Shown: positions 10,966-21,735 of the stretch, piece by piece | Position numbering within the stretch: position 1 is the stretch's first letter | Layout of the letters: the number at the start of each line of letters is the position of its first letter | NCBI GenBank assembly: GCA_019426215.1 | Contig: CM033395.1 | Span: 17,412,569 to 17,476,568, forward strand | From: Buddleja alternifolia | Lineage: Eukaryota; Streptophyta; Magnoliopsida; Lamiales; Scrophulariaceae | Length of the DNA: 64,000 nucleotides | Reading direction: 5' to 3' | Program-made: the position numbers and the translations under genes | The notes under the pieces: model-generated | What the model saw: the letters and a program-made list of their open reading frames with translations, nothing else | Told to the model about the DNA's origin: nothing | The model's database searches: none

Positions 10966-13900
10966 TTACTCTGTCAAAAGTGAGTTCAAGACCTCATCTT
11001 GGATACTACTATCACCATATATGAAAAGATGTCCAGCATCTGGTAATTCATGGTATTTTATCCATGGGAGCTTCTGAACAATATAACGCTGCAGTGTGAC
11101 GGGCACTATGCCATCTTCAATACCATGCCACAGATGAACGGAACCTTGTCCGTCCGAAAAAGAATTGTCAAGATCCATGGGACTAAACTCCCATTTCCCG
11201 AATGCAACCTTCATGTCACGGTGAAGGGACTCGTATATTCCCTGTTGTGTTGCATATTCCTGTTCATAAGCAAACGTCAAAAGTGAATCAATTATAATGA
11301 CAATTACAACATAACGTCCCCTCTTACTTATTAAGTAATTACCACGAGCCCTCTGAGGTTTTGCAAATTACCAAAACACCCTTTGCCAGATCCTGGCTAC
11401 TCGAAATAAAAGGGGTGAAAGTTTAACCTGCTTTTTAGTGGTGAAATTGTAAAATGCTTTTACTAAGAGGAGAAGTTGTGATAATTTTCTAAGTCTCTGG
11501 GTGTTTTTCGTAATTAGAACCCATTATAATAAAACGTACCAAAGAGGATACAAGTAAGATTAAAGTGTGATAATTAAGTGCGATCTTAACAAATTCCAGT
11601 ACAAGCCGAAACGGAGCGACATAGAGCCTAGACCTTGAAGTCACTCCCTCATATTGTTATAGTCTCGACTTTTCTATGTAAAATCTATATCTATATCTAT
11701 ACTATACTAAAAGTGTGGATATCTTATTGTTTGTTCCAATTGTGATATTACCTTTCTAACCTCAACTATCTATTGAAACTAATTGATATTTACAACATAT
11801 TAAATCTCCACTTTCCTACAAGATTAATGAATAAAAAAAAAAAAAACTCCACACCTTCCACAAATTGATGACTACTAATAACCTTTGAAACACCCTAAAA
11901 CTTTCCATCTTCTTGAAACATCTCACATTCGTTATCTATTCATTACACATTAAATAAAAAAGTTTATCTTTCCCCTATAAAAAGCCTAGACTGATCCATC
12001 AGATCCTAAATCCACCATATTCCAATCATATGGTGTTTTGAATGCAGATAGCTATAGCGATAAAACTTGTTCAAAAATTAGAGGGGTGGTCTACACAAAA
12101 TGGCTTTGGATATGAGTATATGGGCAGAATGTAGAAATCAACACACTTGATTTTTTCACTATCAAACTCAAATATGTAAAATTCGGAAACCCAACATTTC
12201 TGGTGCAACATGTTAATCTACATTACAAGCTCTTAGCCTTTGATTGTTCATCTTCTTCCAGAGCCAATATGAAGTGAAGAAAGAGGTTGGGCTTTTGGCG
12301 TGGAAGAAGAATAAGTTTCAATTCTCCATGGCCTGCTTTCTCATCAGTTTAAATGTGTTGGGAATATGCATTGGTTCATCCGACATGGTCAAGTCATCCA
12401 CATAATTTATGACTATCTTTTCATAAACTTCCCGAGAACTTGCACCATGTTTTGAATCAGTTACTAATGTTATTGGTGTCCAATTTATGAGATGAAGGAA
12501 AATCAAATTTAAAGTTATATGAATATGCTCATGAAAATCTTTCCGATTATGAATATACTTAAATTTTATATTTATTAAGTTCTTTTCATAATTTTTTCCT
12601 ATATGGATATACATCAAGACAAAATATACATTAAAGATATATTATATGCAAAATAGATATTGGAAGAACAATATTTTCTAAATGAGTTAACTAAACCAAT
12701 TATATATTAAATTTTCCTCCATCATAAACCAGTGTCGTGCACTTGACTGTTTTTCCAGAGTCAATGTTGTTCATACATCTGAACAAATACTTGGCCAAGT
12801 TTACATTTCAGATGTGAACTAGGTGTTTATGGCTTTGAGCTTAACAATCACCATTGGTTTGAATGATATATCACAACTTGAATATTGAAATTTTTTAGCA
12901 TATAAAGGTATTTGAAATAAGGCCACAAGAATTTGGAAGTGCACAATGCAGTTGAGAATTTGAGGTTCTCGGTGAGACTAAAAAAGTGTTTGCCGTTGTT
13001 TTGGGACTTGAAGACAATTTTAGAGGAACTTAAGAATAATAAGAATGAAAATATTATAAATATATTATATGTATTATTTAACCATTTATATATATATATA
13101 TATATATATAATCTTAGTAGTGTAATTTATATACATATAAGCTATAAACATTTTAAGTGAAATTATATATACACATAATAACATTTAACGAACTAAAAAA
13201 TATTTTATTAGTCTGTGTAATTTAAATAACCATACAAATTCATATATGATGATGTATAAATTTAGTGTATGTGTATTAATATACATTTCAATTATTACAT
13301 CAATATATGTTTGTTATCACATATAGTTCAGTCACTACATAAATTAAATTCTACTCGCTCAACATATATCTTGCAATTATTATCTTAATACTACGAAACT
13401 TTTTAATGTATAAAAAGTTTGACTTGAAACTACACAAACATATCTTTATTTTTCACACATTTTGCTTCATTCTAAGAGAATTTTTTTTTTGAGAAAATGT
13501 ATACTTGGAATTTGATTGAAAAGTAGTGATAGAAAAATGCCACATTTTGAGTTAATGGTATTGGAAATGAGATACCAAATATTGATTTTGTTTTTGGGAA
13601 AGTAAACACCCCTTCTAAAAATAAAATCATATGTAAAGTGAGACATCTCTCTTATTTAAACTAAACTTCATTGCCTCTCACCTGACCTTTCACTGACCTT
13701 TATTCTTATCTAACCAATCAAAGTCTTTAATTAAAGAAAGATATCAGATATTTTTATACTATCAATAGATAGGTATATTTGAAACTATGAATTCAATAAA
13801 TTACTTGTTCCCTTATTAGAAAATGTACTTCATAAAGGTACCACAAGGTATAAAGCCATAAACGTGGGCACTATTAGATCTTTGTAACTACACAACACTA

Positions 13901-16756
13901 GATGTTATCCCATATCCCATATTTATAGAATACATAGATCAAATGGATACAAAAATTTATTGGATTGATATTGGGACTCCAAATATTTGTGTTGGATATT
14001 CACATGTATGATCTTTTCTCTAAGGAAATAACAAGAATATTCATTTATAAATAAATGTCAATCCTTTTGCTTCAACATATAGGAAAATTCTAACAAATGA
14101 CTATGTCAAGCTCATTGATGCATATGTCGTAGGAAAGGTATTGGAACTCTAGCAACATTTTCCAACAATAATATAGAAGGAACTAAATGGACAAGTAATT
14201 AACCAACAAAATTAATACCCAAAAAAATAAGAAAACTTTGCATTTTTTCGGCTTCTTTAACTAAACATTTCTCATAGTGATAAATAATATATTTTCAATA
14301 TGTTATTATAACTTCTTAAGACTCAAAGTGCATTCTCCAATTAGTTGCTCTTTCGCTTATATCTTTTATGTTAATTAAATTAAACTTTTTTTATTTAATC
14401 TTTATTTTCATCAAATAGTTATCTATACCATTTTAATAATTATAAATTTCTCATAGTATCATAATTGGGCATTCACGTGCAACGCACGTACTTTATACTA
14501 GTTAAATAAAAGCTCAAATTTTTGCTCCTTCAAAATTCCTAAATTCTGCCCCTATGTGTATTAAAATATCTATCTTGTTGCCTAAAACCCAAAATTCTGA
14601 CTATCCCCCTGAGTAGAAGCAAAATTAAATTAGTCGAGATACATTTTTCTGAGAGTGTAACTTAAAACAATTCCATTTTCGAATATTTCGTGTAATATGA
14701 TGATCTTCACTCGTTCTCAATAAGAGACGGACGCTCACGCACGAGCAGGTATATCTATGTATATGTATCACCATGATACAAGAGACAGAAATAAGACATA
14801 CCCTGGTATTCAGTCTATGAGCAACTTTTGAAAGAACTTTAAGATCCGGGGCAGTAATATTAGGTCTTTCAGCTTCAACACTAGAGGATGGAAACCATTT
14901 CTGAGTGTTCCACCAGTAAAGGAGCCATGGAGCATGGTGTGCCACTCTTAGTGCCCATTGGTCCGCAACGAATTGCTGATTGTACACTTCTGTAGACAAA
15001 TTTGAAGGGAAACCAGACCACCAGTAATTCACAACTGGCGCGATTAAGGCCGCTCCTGCCAGCCTGCCATTATTTGACGAGTTATCTACCAAAATGAGGA
15101 TATTTCACTAGAGTGCAAAACATTTACATTGTAATGCATGAAATATTTAGTGAATCACTTAATAATTGGCAAATTATGTGGCTTAATTTTTAACATGACA
15201 ATTCTACATGGTGTACAATTTATCCATGTGATTTTAAGGGAGTCACGGTATAATCACTACCATACATGTATGATGCAACCCACGTAGGTACCACTACAGG
15301 AATGTATGTGATTGTCCCAGGGCATCAAGTACCAAAACTCCTAAGAATCTATACATCCTATAAGATTTTCTATTAAGTATATAACATTGTTATTTAATAG
15401 TAATTATTGCGATCCTGCACCTCTTTCTCTTCTTTTTCTGATCAAATACAGGTCTATTAGAATAGACCAATGTGTATTTTATTTTGCCAAGAATGAGGCT
15501 GTATACGGCAAATTAGATTGAGATGAGACAGTCACCAGCATAGATCATAACAGATCTTGTTCTGATTTTACAATTTTTATTCAGATAAAAATTCCATTTC
15601 TTTCCACAATACCCCACTTCTAAAGTATGCTTCCTCCCAAGATGGAGCAAAGGTGTCTAAACAAGCAGTAGCCCTCAAGTTGGTACAGTTTCAAATTTTA
15701 TATGTAGAATAAAAAAGAATTTAAAATATTTGCCCTTCTTCAGCTTTCTAAATTGCTCCCTACCACGTGTAGTTAAATATGTCTACCTCGCCCCAAGAGC
15801 CAAAAATTCTGGCTCCATATTTATGTCATTATCCTAGATAGTCAATTAGTCATCTCACTTGACCGCAACTTTGATAGTCCATGGCAGAAACAATGCGTCT
15901 TAGCCATTGAAATACATGCATCAAGGCTCCAAAAAGTAAAATATTGGGACAATTTCCATTTACTCAGTAAATTGAGTGATGTAGCTAAAAGTTACCTGTG
16001 AGGGATATACTTGAGGCATCCCCAGAGCACTTGTCCTCCCATCGAAATTCCAATAATGTAAAACTTAGAACCAAGTTCTAATTGATCTGCAAGCTCTTCT
16101 ATGTCTAATGCTGTGCTTTTTATTGTTCGCTTCGGGTTCGGATCACTCTGTCCATAACCCGGTCTATCAAAACACACGAAGTGTATCCCCAGTTTTTCAA
16201 CGACTTCCTGAAAGTTTTAAAACTTAAGAGTATCATTACACACAATTTTTAGCACAATTACTGTATGGCTGCATTAAGATTGAAGGATCTAAGAGCTACG
16301 AATTTCATATCCACAATTATAAATCCATTTAACGTGATTGGATAACTTCAAGTTACAATGAATTTCAAATTTTTAGCACCCATTTTGAGCTATTTTTCGA
16401 TCATTAAGGTGAATTTCAAATCCATATAATATCTGAGTCATTTGAAAAGAATCAGTAAACGCAAAGAAATCTCTAAAAATTCAACAAACAATATAGTATA
16501 ATACCGATGTGGCAATTGAAACTTCGTGTCTGCTAGAGCCAAAGGCATGACTCAAGATGATCTTATATTTAGCTCTCTCTTTGGGTACTCCAAGCTCCTT
16601 GTAGGCCAAGTGTCTTCCATCTCTAAGTTTGATTCTAGGGGCTTCAACGACCGGACCGCCACGGGAACCACAAATGCGGGGAGATGGAGGGCATAAGGCC
16701 TGGTATGCCCACGCTAGAAACCCGATCAACAATACTACTACAATTTTCCAAAACAT
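10966..16756 (-). CDS. Plant alpha/beta-hydrolase family protein, four coding exons
   Basis: Coding exons on the minus strand are 16505-16756, 15996-16207, 14802-15063 and 10966-11259: 1,020 nt, 339 residues and stop. All introns are GT-AG; phases are 0, 2 and 0. Residues 4-19 form a hydrophobic signal anchor. HAFGSSRH (about 70-77) resembles the oxyanion loop, DRPGYGQSDP is at 98-107, and the nucleophile elbow is GISMGG with Ser139. Asp291 (HGIEDGIVP) and His319 (DAGHLF) complete the triad. NYWW and LPWIKYHELP are typical of the plant esterase/lipase-like subgroup annotated as alpha/beta-hydrolases; the substrate is unknown. The ATG at 16756 was chosen because TTTTTTCCAG just upstream looks like an acceptor, which makes the ATG at 16807 intronic. 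Introns at 15064-15995 and 16208-16504 hold nothing I recognise; the last intron holds a Helitron. No stop or frameshift is seen, so it is probably functional. Confidence 0.87.
11290..11532. repeat. MITE-like repeat in the hydrolase last intron
   Basis: Both ends carry ATTATAAT. The interior has a form common in plant MITEs (CCTCTGAGGTTTTGCAAATT near the left, TCTCTGGGTGTTTTTCGTAA in opposite sense near the right). The inverted repeat is imperfect, so this is only a suggestion. Confidence 0.3.
11696..14501 (+). mobile_element. Non-autonomous Helitron in hydrolase intron
   Basis: The 5' end reads TCTATACTATACTAAAAG, preceded by A. The 3' end is a 6 bp hairpin (ACGTGC-AAC-GCACGT, 14474-14488), then CTAG at 14498-14501 followed by T. 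TC start, CTAG end, subterminal hairpin and insertion between A and T are the Helitron signature. The TC repeats at 11684 and 11690 are alternative starts. No Rep or helicase domain is recognised; the open stretch 12318-12617 (minus) has no family I know. The element lies within the 3.5 kb intron between the last two hydrolase exons. Confidence 0.72.
13087..13111. repeat. (TA)n microsatellite
   Basis: About 12 TA units, inside the Helitron. Confidence 0.9.
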
Positions 16757-17516
16757 AGCTGGAAAAAAGAGGGAAAAAAAATGAGATTCTTGTATGAACA
16801 AAAACATCTTAACTTACGCTCTTTCTTAACTTGCCTTTTCTTGGATATACAATGCTAGAAGTTGTAAACAACGGATAGAAAACAGGTTTACATTATAAAA
16901 TGTCGACAATTACTCAATTGCATAACTTTCAGAGCTACAATGACTAGATAAAAGGATACTAACTTTAGCTTAGCTTGAGCACTTTTGGATAAGGCAAGTA
17001 AAGAATAAGAAAAGCTGTAACGATGAAGCTACTCGTTAGAAAGAAAATGATAAGATTAAGACCACCTTTCTTTTGTACAGAAAATGTTGAGATACTATCT
17101 ATCTAATCCCTTTCTTTTACACTTAAATTCCATGAAATACAACCATAAGTTAAGCATTTCACAGGACAAACTTAAATTCACGAACAGGTCATCGCATCAA
17201 TCTGCGTTTGCATATCGGTAAATGTTGACATTAGAATATTTCGTTGGTAAAATACAGAAACTGACAAATTCGATAGAGATTGCATCCTTTATACAAATAC
17301 AGACATCAAGAACAACATACAACAATAAAATTTTATTAGACATACATGTAAATCATGCACAATATGCAAACAAATTCAATAATTCGTTGGCTAACAATTA
17401 ATTCCTAATAAATTATGAGATTTTTATGACACCATTCCTGATAATGTGGACTTATTCTTATCATAACAAGTAAACATATATACATACATACATTACATAC
17501 TAGTAAATTCAGTCAG

Positions 17517-17521
<5 letters not shown>

Positions 17522-17566
<45 letters not shown>
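17522..17566. repeat. (GA)n microsatellite at the start of the 5' UTR intron
   Basis: About 22 GA units; on the gene strand this is (CT)n starting 5 bases after the proposed donor GTAATT. It is therefore intronic in the proposed hydrolase transcript. Confidence 0.92.
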
Positions 17567-17569
<3 letters not shown>

Positions 17570-17571
17570 AC

Positions 17572-17679
17572 CTGGGCCTGAAATAAGTGAGAATTGTGAA
17601 AATGTGAAGGATAATCGTCCACACAAAGCAATGCAATTCTGTACACGTTGCTTTCATCTGCTGAATAATAATTGTCCAT
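17572..17679 (-). other. Proposed 5' noncoding exon of the hydrolase gene (with upstream ATG)
   Basis: The minus strand has a good donor, GGCCCAG followed by GTAATT, at 17572/17571. The matching acceptor is at 16758, two bases before the main ATG, giving a leader intron of 16759-17571. The true transcript start lies beyond 17679. An ATG at 17679 opens 36 codons to the donor and, after splicing, would run 6 codons past it and overlap the main ATG out of frame. This is inferred from splice motifs only. Confidence 0.5.
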
Positions 17680-17985
17680 AGTCAAACTACGAGTAGTCTA
17701 ATTCATATTCTATTTCACGAAACCTACCCACCCACTAATCTGGCATGTTTCATTATTTGCCAATTAAAATAATTATTAAGAGAAACAATTTTTTTTGGGT
17801 AGTAGTTAAATTGAAGTAAATAGTTGAAATTTGTGGTTATGTATATTAATAATCTTTGTACATATATTAATTTATTGCTAAGTAAACTGAATTATTAGTG
17901 TACTAATAGTTGTTTAAGATATGGTTGATTATCTATTTAGTGCCGAACTGATAACTCATTCAATAGAATCATGACGCGTCCTTAA
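17680..17985 (-). promoter_or_regulatory. Likely hydrolase promoter region
   Basis: Its position just upstream of the proposed first exon suggests a promoter. It is AT-rich with a CCAAT-like ATTGGC on the minus strand near 17760, but no clear TATA box can be fixed without a transcript start. Confidence 0.3.
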
Positions 17986-17994
17986 TTTGTTCTA

Positions 17995-18359
17995 GGGTTA
18001 TGCATAAAAAAACCCTTGTATTATATTAAAAATGCAAGAAAACCTTTTGTTGACGAAATAGTCTAATTACCCCTGTGTTGCGAAATAGCCAAATTCTATT
18101 AGAAAATGAGTGCATTTTTCATGTTTTTCACCTCTATTGACAATACTCATTTATCATTTATATATTATCCATACAATATAAAAGGTAGATAGTGTTATTT
18201 TACCAAAGAAAACACAAATTTTCTTCTATATTTTTAACAAAATTTGGCTTTTTTAGCAGATTTTTTAAGAACACAGGAGTAATTATGCTATTTTATTAAC
18301 ACAAAGAGATTTCTTGCATTTTTTTTATATAAAACAGGGGGGTTTTATGCATTAAACTC
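17995..18359. mobile_element. MITE, Mutator-type, 9 bp target duplication
   Basis: TTTGTTCTA at 17986-17994 and again at 18360-18368 forms a perfect 9 bp duplication. Between them, 365 bp begin GGGTTATGCATAAAA and end with the imperfect inverse. Inner parts pair too: ATGCAAGAAA near both ends, AATTACCCCTGTGTT against AATTACTCCTGTGTT. The 9 bp duplication points to a MULE-derived MITE. Confidence 0.8.
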
Positions 18360-18477
18360 TTTGTTCTATTAAATGTCAATTAATTTTTTTGGAAAAGATA
18401 TCGATATCGATATCGTTTTCTGGCATGTTAATCGCATGATCATAATCTACGTATTTTTTCTAATTTAAAACTAAGGA

Positions 18478-19085
18478 TGTCCATCAGATGGGTATGAGCC
18501 GGGTATTGCAGGACTGGACACTCGCCCCGCTAAGAATGTTTAATACCCGAACCCTGCGGGTACTCTGCAAGTCTGGGTCCTACACGAAAGACGTGGTCAA
18601 TTTCTATCTTTGGACATTTTTTTGTCTATCTTGGTCTTACAAACACATTCAAAATAAATAAATAGTATCGAATCAATGATTTAATGTTAACACATCCCAA
18701 AATACAATTCATTCAGTACTTAGATGTAAATACATTCAAAACATGTACAAATTTCAAAAAATAGAGTCATCTTCATACTCAAGCTTATATCAAAGTTTTT
18801 TTGAACTAACAATTGGCTAAGCTAAGCTAAGCTAAGTTGTTATTTGAAATAACACCTTTTGTGGTTACAATTTATTACTATTTGTAAATATTAAATAATA
18901 ATTAGATATATAAAAAAAGACATAATATATTAATAATCGGAGCGAGCTCGGGTCCGGGTAGACTCGTTACCCATTCTAGACCCAGACGGGTTTTGAATTT
19001 TGATACTCGAACTCGAACCCGACCCTTTTTAATTGGACTTATACCTACCCCAAACGGAATGGATACTTACTCTACTCATATTCAT
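18478..19085. repeat. Degenerate GGGT/ACCC-rich dispersed repeat
   Basis: The left part is rich in GGGTA and CCGGGTATT, the right part in ACCCGACC and CGAACCC. This loose inverted pattern is common in plant non-autonomous DNA transposons, often hAT-like. Clear termini or a target duplication are not seen. A (GCTAA)4 run lies at 18816-18835. Confidence 0.35.
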
Positions 19086-19175
19086 TGTCATCTCACTATA
19101 AAACTAATATTGCCTTTTGTGATGACAATTAGATTTTTTTGTTTCATTCTACTCTTCGAATAATATTGAAAATAA

Positions 19176-19435
19176 AAGCAAAGGGGTGTGGTCCAGTGGT
19201 CCACAAGGCATTTGCTGTGAGAACCCACCCGGGTCCGAAACCCAGAAGAAGGGGAAGAGGGATTTTACTCCTACATCCTCCCCTGAGGGCCCCTGCGCTT
19301 ACTGAGTCCGTCGCTTATGGGTAACCTAGGATTCTACTCCCCTCATACGTGGTTTGCGGGTTATTGCGTATGGACAAGTTTGCTCTGTTGGGTGACTGAC
19401 GAAAATTTACCCTAAAATTTCCCAAAAAAAAAAAA
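19176..19435 (+). mobile_element. SINE (tRNA-derived), with 14 bp target duplication
   Basis: AATATTGAAAATAA occurs at 19162-19175 and at 19436-19449. The element begins with a box A-like GTGGTCCAGTGG and a box B-like GGGTCCGAAACCC about 35 bases later, the internal pol III promoter of tRNA-derived SINEs. It ends in an A-run of about 13. A long duplication plus A-tail fits LINE-assisted insertion. Confidence 0.85.
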
Positions 19436-19460
19436 AATATTGAAAATAATAATATCACCT

Positions 19461-19526
19461 TTCGTAGTTTTATATGCAGCAAAATAAAGTATATTCGTAG
19501 TTTTATATGCAGCAAGATAAAGTATA
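19461..19526. repeat. Tandem duplication, 2 x 33 bp
   Basis: Units 19461-19493 and 19494-19526, each starting TTCGTAGTTTTATATGCAGC, differ by one base. They lie just 3' of the SINE. Confidence 0.92.
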
Positions 19527-20379
19527 TTTTTCATTATGAGATTCCAAAGATAATATAAATGTAAACATCATAAACATAAGTATTATATCATATTTTCACT
19601 TAAATTACTTATTTAATTATGTTTTTGACTATATTACATTATATTTGAACTTATGTATCCTTAAAACTATTATGCGAGAAAAGAATACATCATTGTTTTT
19701 AAAATATACATATACGTCTTTAGCACCAAATATAATACATCATGTGTCCCATATAATATATTATTTTTTAAGACCTGCCAAAATAAGTTATCATTTCTTA
19801 AATTAGACTTTTTTTTCTTCTAAAATTCTAAGATAAAGTAGAGATTAGAAGCTAATAATGATTAGCCACTATGAAACTAAAAGTTTATATGTTTTGAAGT
19901 CTCGCTTAAAACTTAATAGTTGTTCAAAATTTTGGATAAAAGAAATCCCATCCTAGATGATCGAGCTTTTGCTGCCATTGATTACATAACATCCAACACC
20001 TCATATTTAAAACACTTTCAAATGCTATCATAACTGTTTTCATCTCATCTGCTCTTGTATAACTAAGTTTTTCAAGCACACTATGTAAGCAAATTTGATA
20101 ACGTAGGAATTTGAATATTATGTCTCTTCTAATTATAGAGTTTTTCTTTTTTTTTTCATTAATCAACCTCTTCAAAAAAAAAAAGGACATCATTTAACCA
20201 TATGTGATATTTTGATCTTTTTAAATACAACATAACATGTGACAAAAATATTAGTATTATCTTCTAACATGTTCATGTATATGATCATTAACCTATGCAT
20301 CGTTCCTAATGTGTCACGAACATTATTTTTTCTTTCTTGTTATCCACATAAGTAGATTCATTACTTTCGTTGCTTAGCC
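19527..20379. other. Unassigned AT-rich host sequence
   Basis: No gene or repeat is recognised. A minus-strand open stretch (19924-20193) has no family signature and low-complexity ends. Confidence 0.45.
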
Positions 20380-20487
20380 TGTTGGGAAAGTTCCCTCGAT
20401 GCCAATGAAGAGTTAGAGAATAGGGCACTACTTTATACTGTACAACTAATTATCAATATAATAGTAAGTTGTTCATATAATTCTTAG

Positions 20488-20876
20488 GGGTAAAAACATT
20501 AACCTACCTGAACTTTACGAGTTTTGACACTTTTTTATACACACTTTTTTTTTACACTTTTTTATCTCAACTTTTCGGATTTTACACTTTTTTTATCTAT
20601 TGGCATATTCCAAATGAATAAACAAACTTTGTTTTACACTTTTTTATCCGAACTTTATTTTTCTTTACACTTTTTTATCCAAACTTTATTTTTTTTTAAA
20701 TTTTTTTATCTCATTCCGCCGAATATGTTGAAATTCCGCCGGAATATTCCGCCGAATATGCCAATAGATAAAAAAGTGTAAAATCCGAAAAGTTGAGATA
20801 AAAAAGTGTGAAAAAAAAAGTTTGTATAAAAAAGTGCCAAAACTCGAAAAGTTCGGGTAGGTTTGTGTTTTTACCC
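20488..20876. mobile_element. Foldback MITE, Mutator-type, long terminal inverted repeats
   Basis: TAATTCTTAG flanks both sides (20478-20487 and 20878-20887). The element starts GGGTAAAAACA and ends with its inverse. Arms of roughly 120 bp or more pair along most of their length (repeats of CACTTTTTTAT against ATAAAAAAGTG), around a centre with GGCGGAATATTCCGGCGGAA-like sequence. No coding capacity. Confidence 0.85.
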
Positions 20877-21735
20877 TTAATTCTTAGTGGCATCTATAAG
20901 TCTTAAATGAATAAATAGTCCATGTGAATCAAGACGGATTTTCCACTCCTTATAGTAGTTAAGGAGATAGGCACTGGAAGGATTTGGTACTTGATCACTT
21001 AAACGGTTCGGAAGTCGGAGAATCTCAATTGGGCATGGAGATTTGTGTGGATTTGTTTGACACATGCTCTGACAAAGAGTGTCAGTCGAACACTATGGGA
21101 CCATGGGAGTTCGTATCATAGATGCATTGATTGGATTAGTGTATTCGAACACGTCTCGTAGCAATCTGATCACATAGGTTTTTACTCGGTGACTGTCAAT
21201 GATCGGATTACTGGTTATGATAGTATGCGTGAGCCTTAGACTTGAGGATTCACGGTCACAGTGTGCTTATGATGTTGGTTCTGTCATTAGAATAGTTAGG
21301 CCCAATTCACCCGTTGGTGGGGTCGACTTCAAAGTGCGTTCCAATGGGCAAGTAGCAGTTGTGAAGTGATTACCAAGAGGAAATTCACTGTCTCAAAAGT
21401 AAACGAGAAGTATCCTATGCGGTTGAAAGAATCTACCCAAAGTTCATGGAACTAACTCGTGTTGGACACTGAGGGTAGTTCGGTAATCTCATATTACTAT
21501 GATTCTAAGCATAGCATCGAGTCCTGTGAGTTTGACATGTTCCATGACTCTCACTCTATCGGGATACATTACTGAAGGGCTTATACTCATATAGTATTCA
21601 TAATCTAGAGGTTCATAATGATTTAGTAATTTCGTACTCGATTGGGCTACGATGTGGGGCCATGGTGCTGGATAGGTGCCACCCACATGCTTTGGTATCC
21701 TCCCATTTCCAATCGAGATAAACCTAGAAAGTCAC

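Noticed and set aside
12318..12617. Helitron Rep/helicase or RPA fragment
   Set aside because: The 99-codon minus frame has no Rep or helicase motif I can identify, so I left it unassigned.
16757..16807. Upstream in-frame ATG of the hydrolase at 16807
   Set aside because: It lies within a pyrimidine-rich tract ending TTTTTTCCAG just before 16758, which looks like an intron end; the extension has no family similarity I recognise.
18400..18835. GATATC and GCTAA short repeats as a regulatory array or CRISPR-like feature
   Set aside because: They are a few units of simple repeat without spacers.
19183..19240. A functional tRNA gene
   Set aside because: Box A and B are present, but no acceptor stem or cloverleaf closes; the flanks show a SINE.
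19139..19324. 61-codon ORF across the SINE
   Set aside because: It overlaps the pol III promoter boxes of a noncoding SINE.
20524..20893. Phe/Tyr-rich ORFs on both strands
   Set aside because: They lie in the arms of the foldback MITE and are mirror translations of CACTTTTTTAT repeats.
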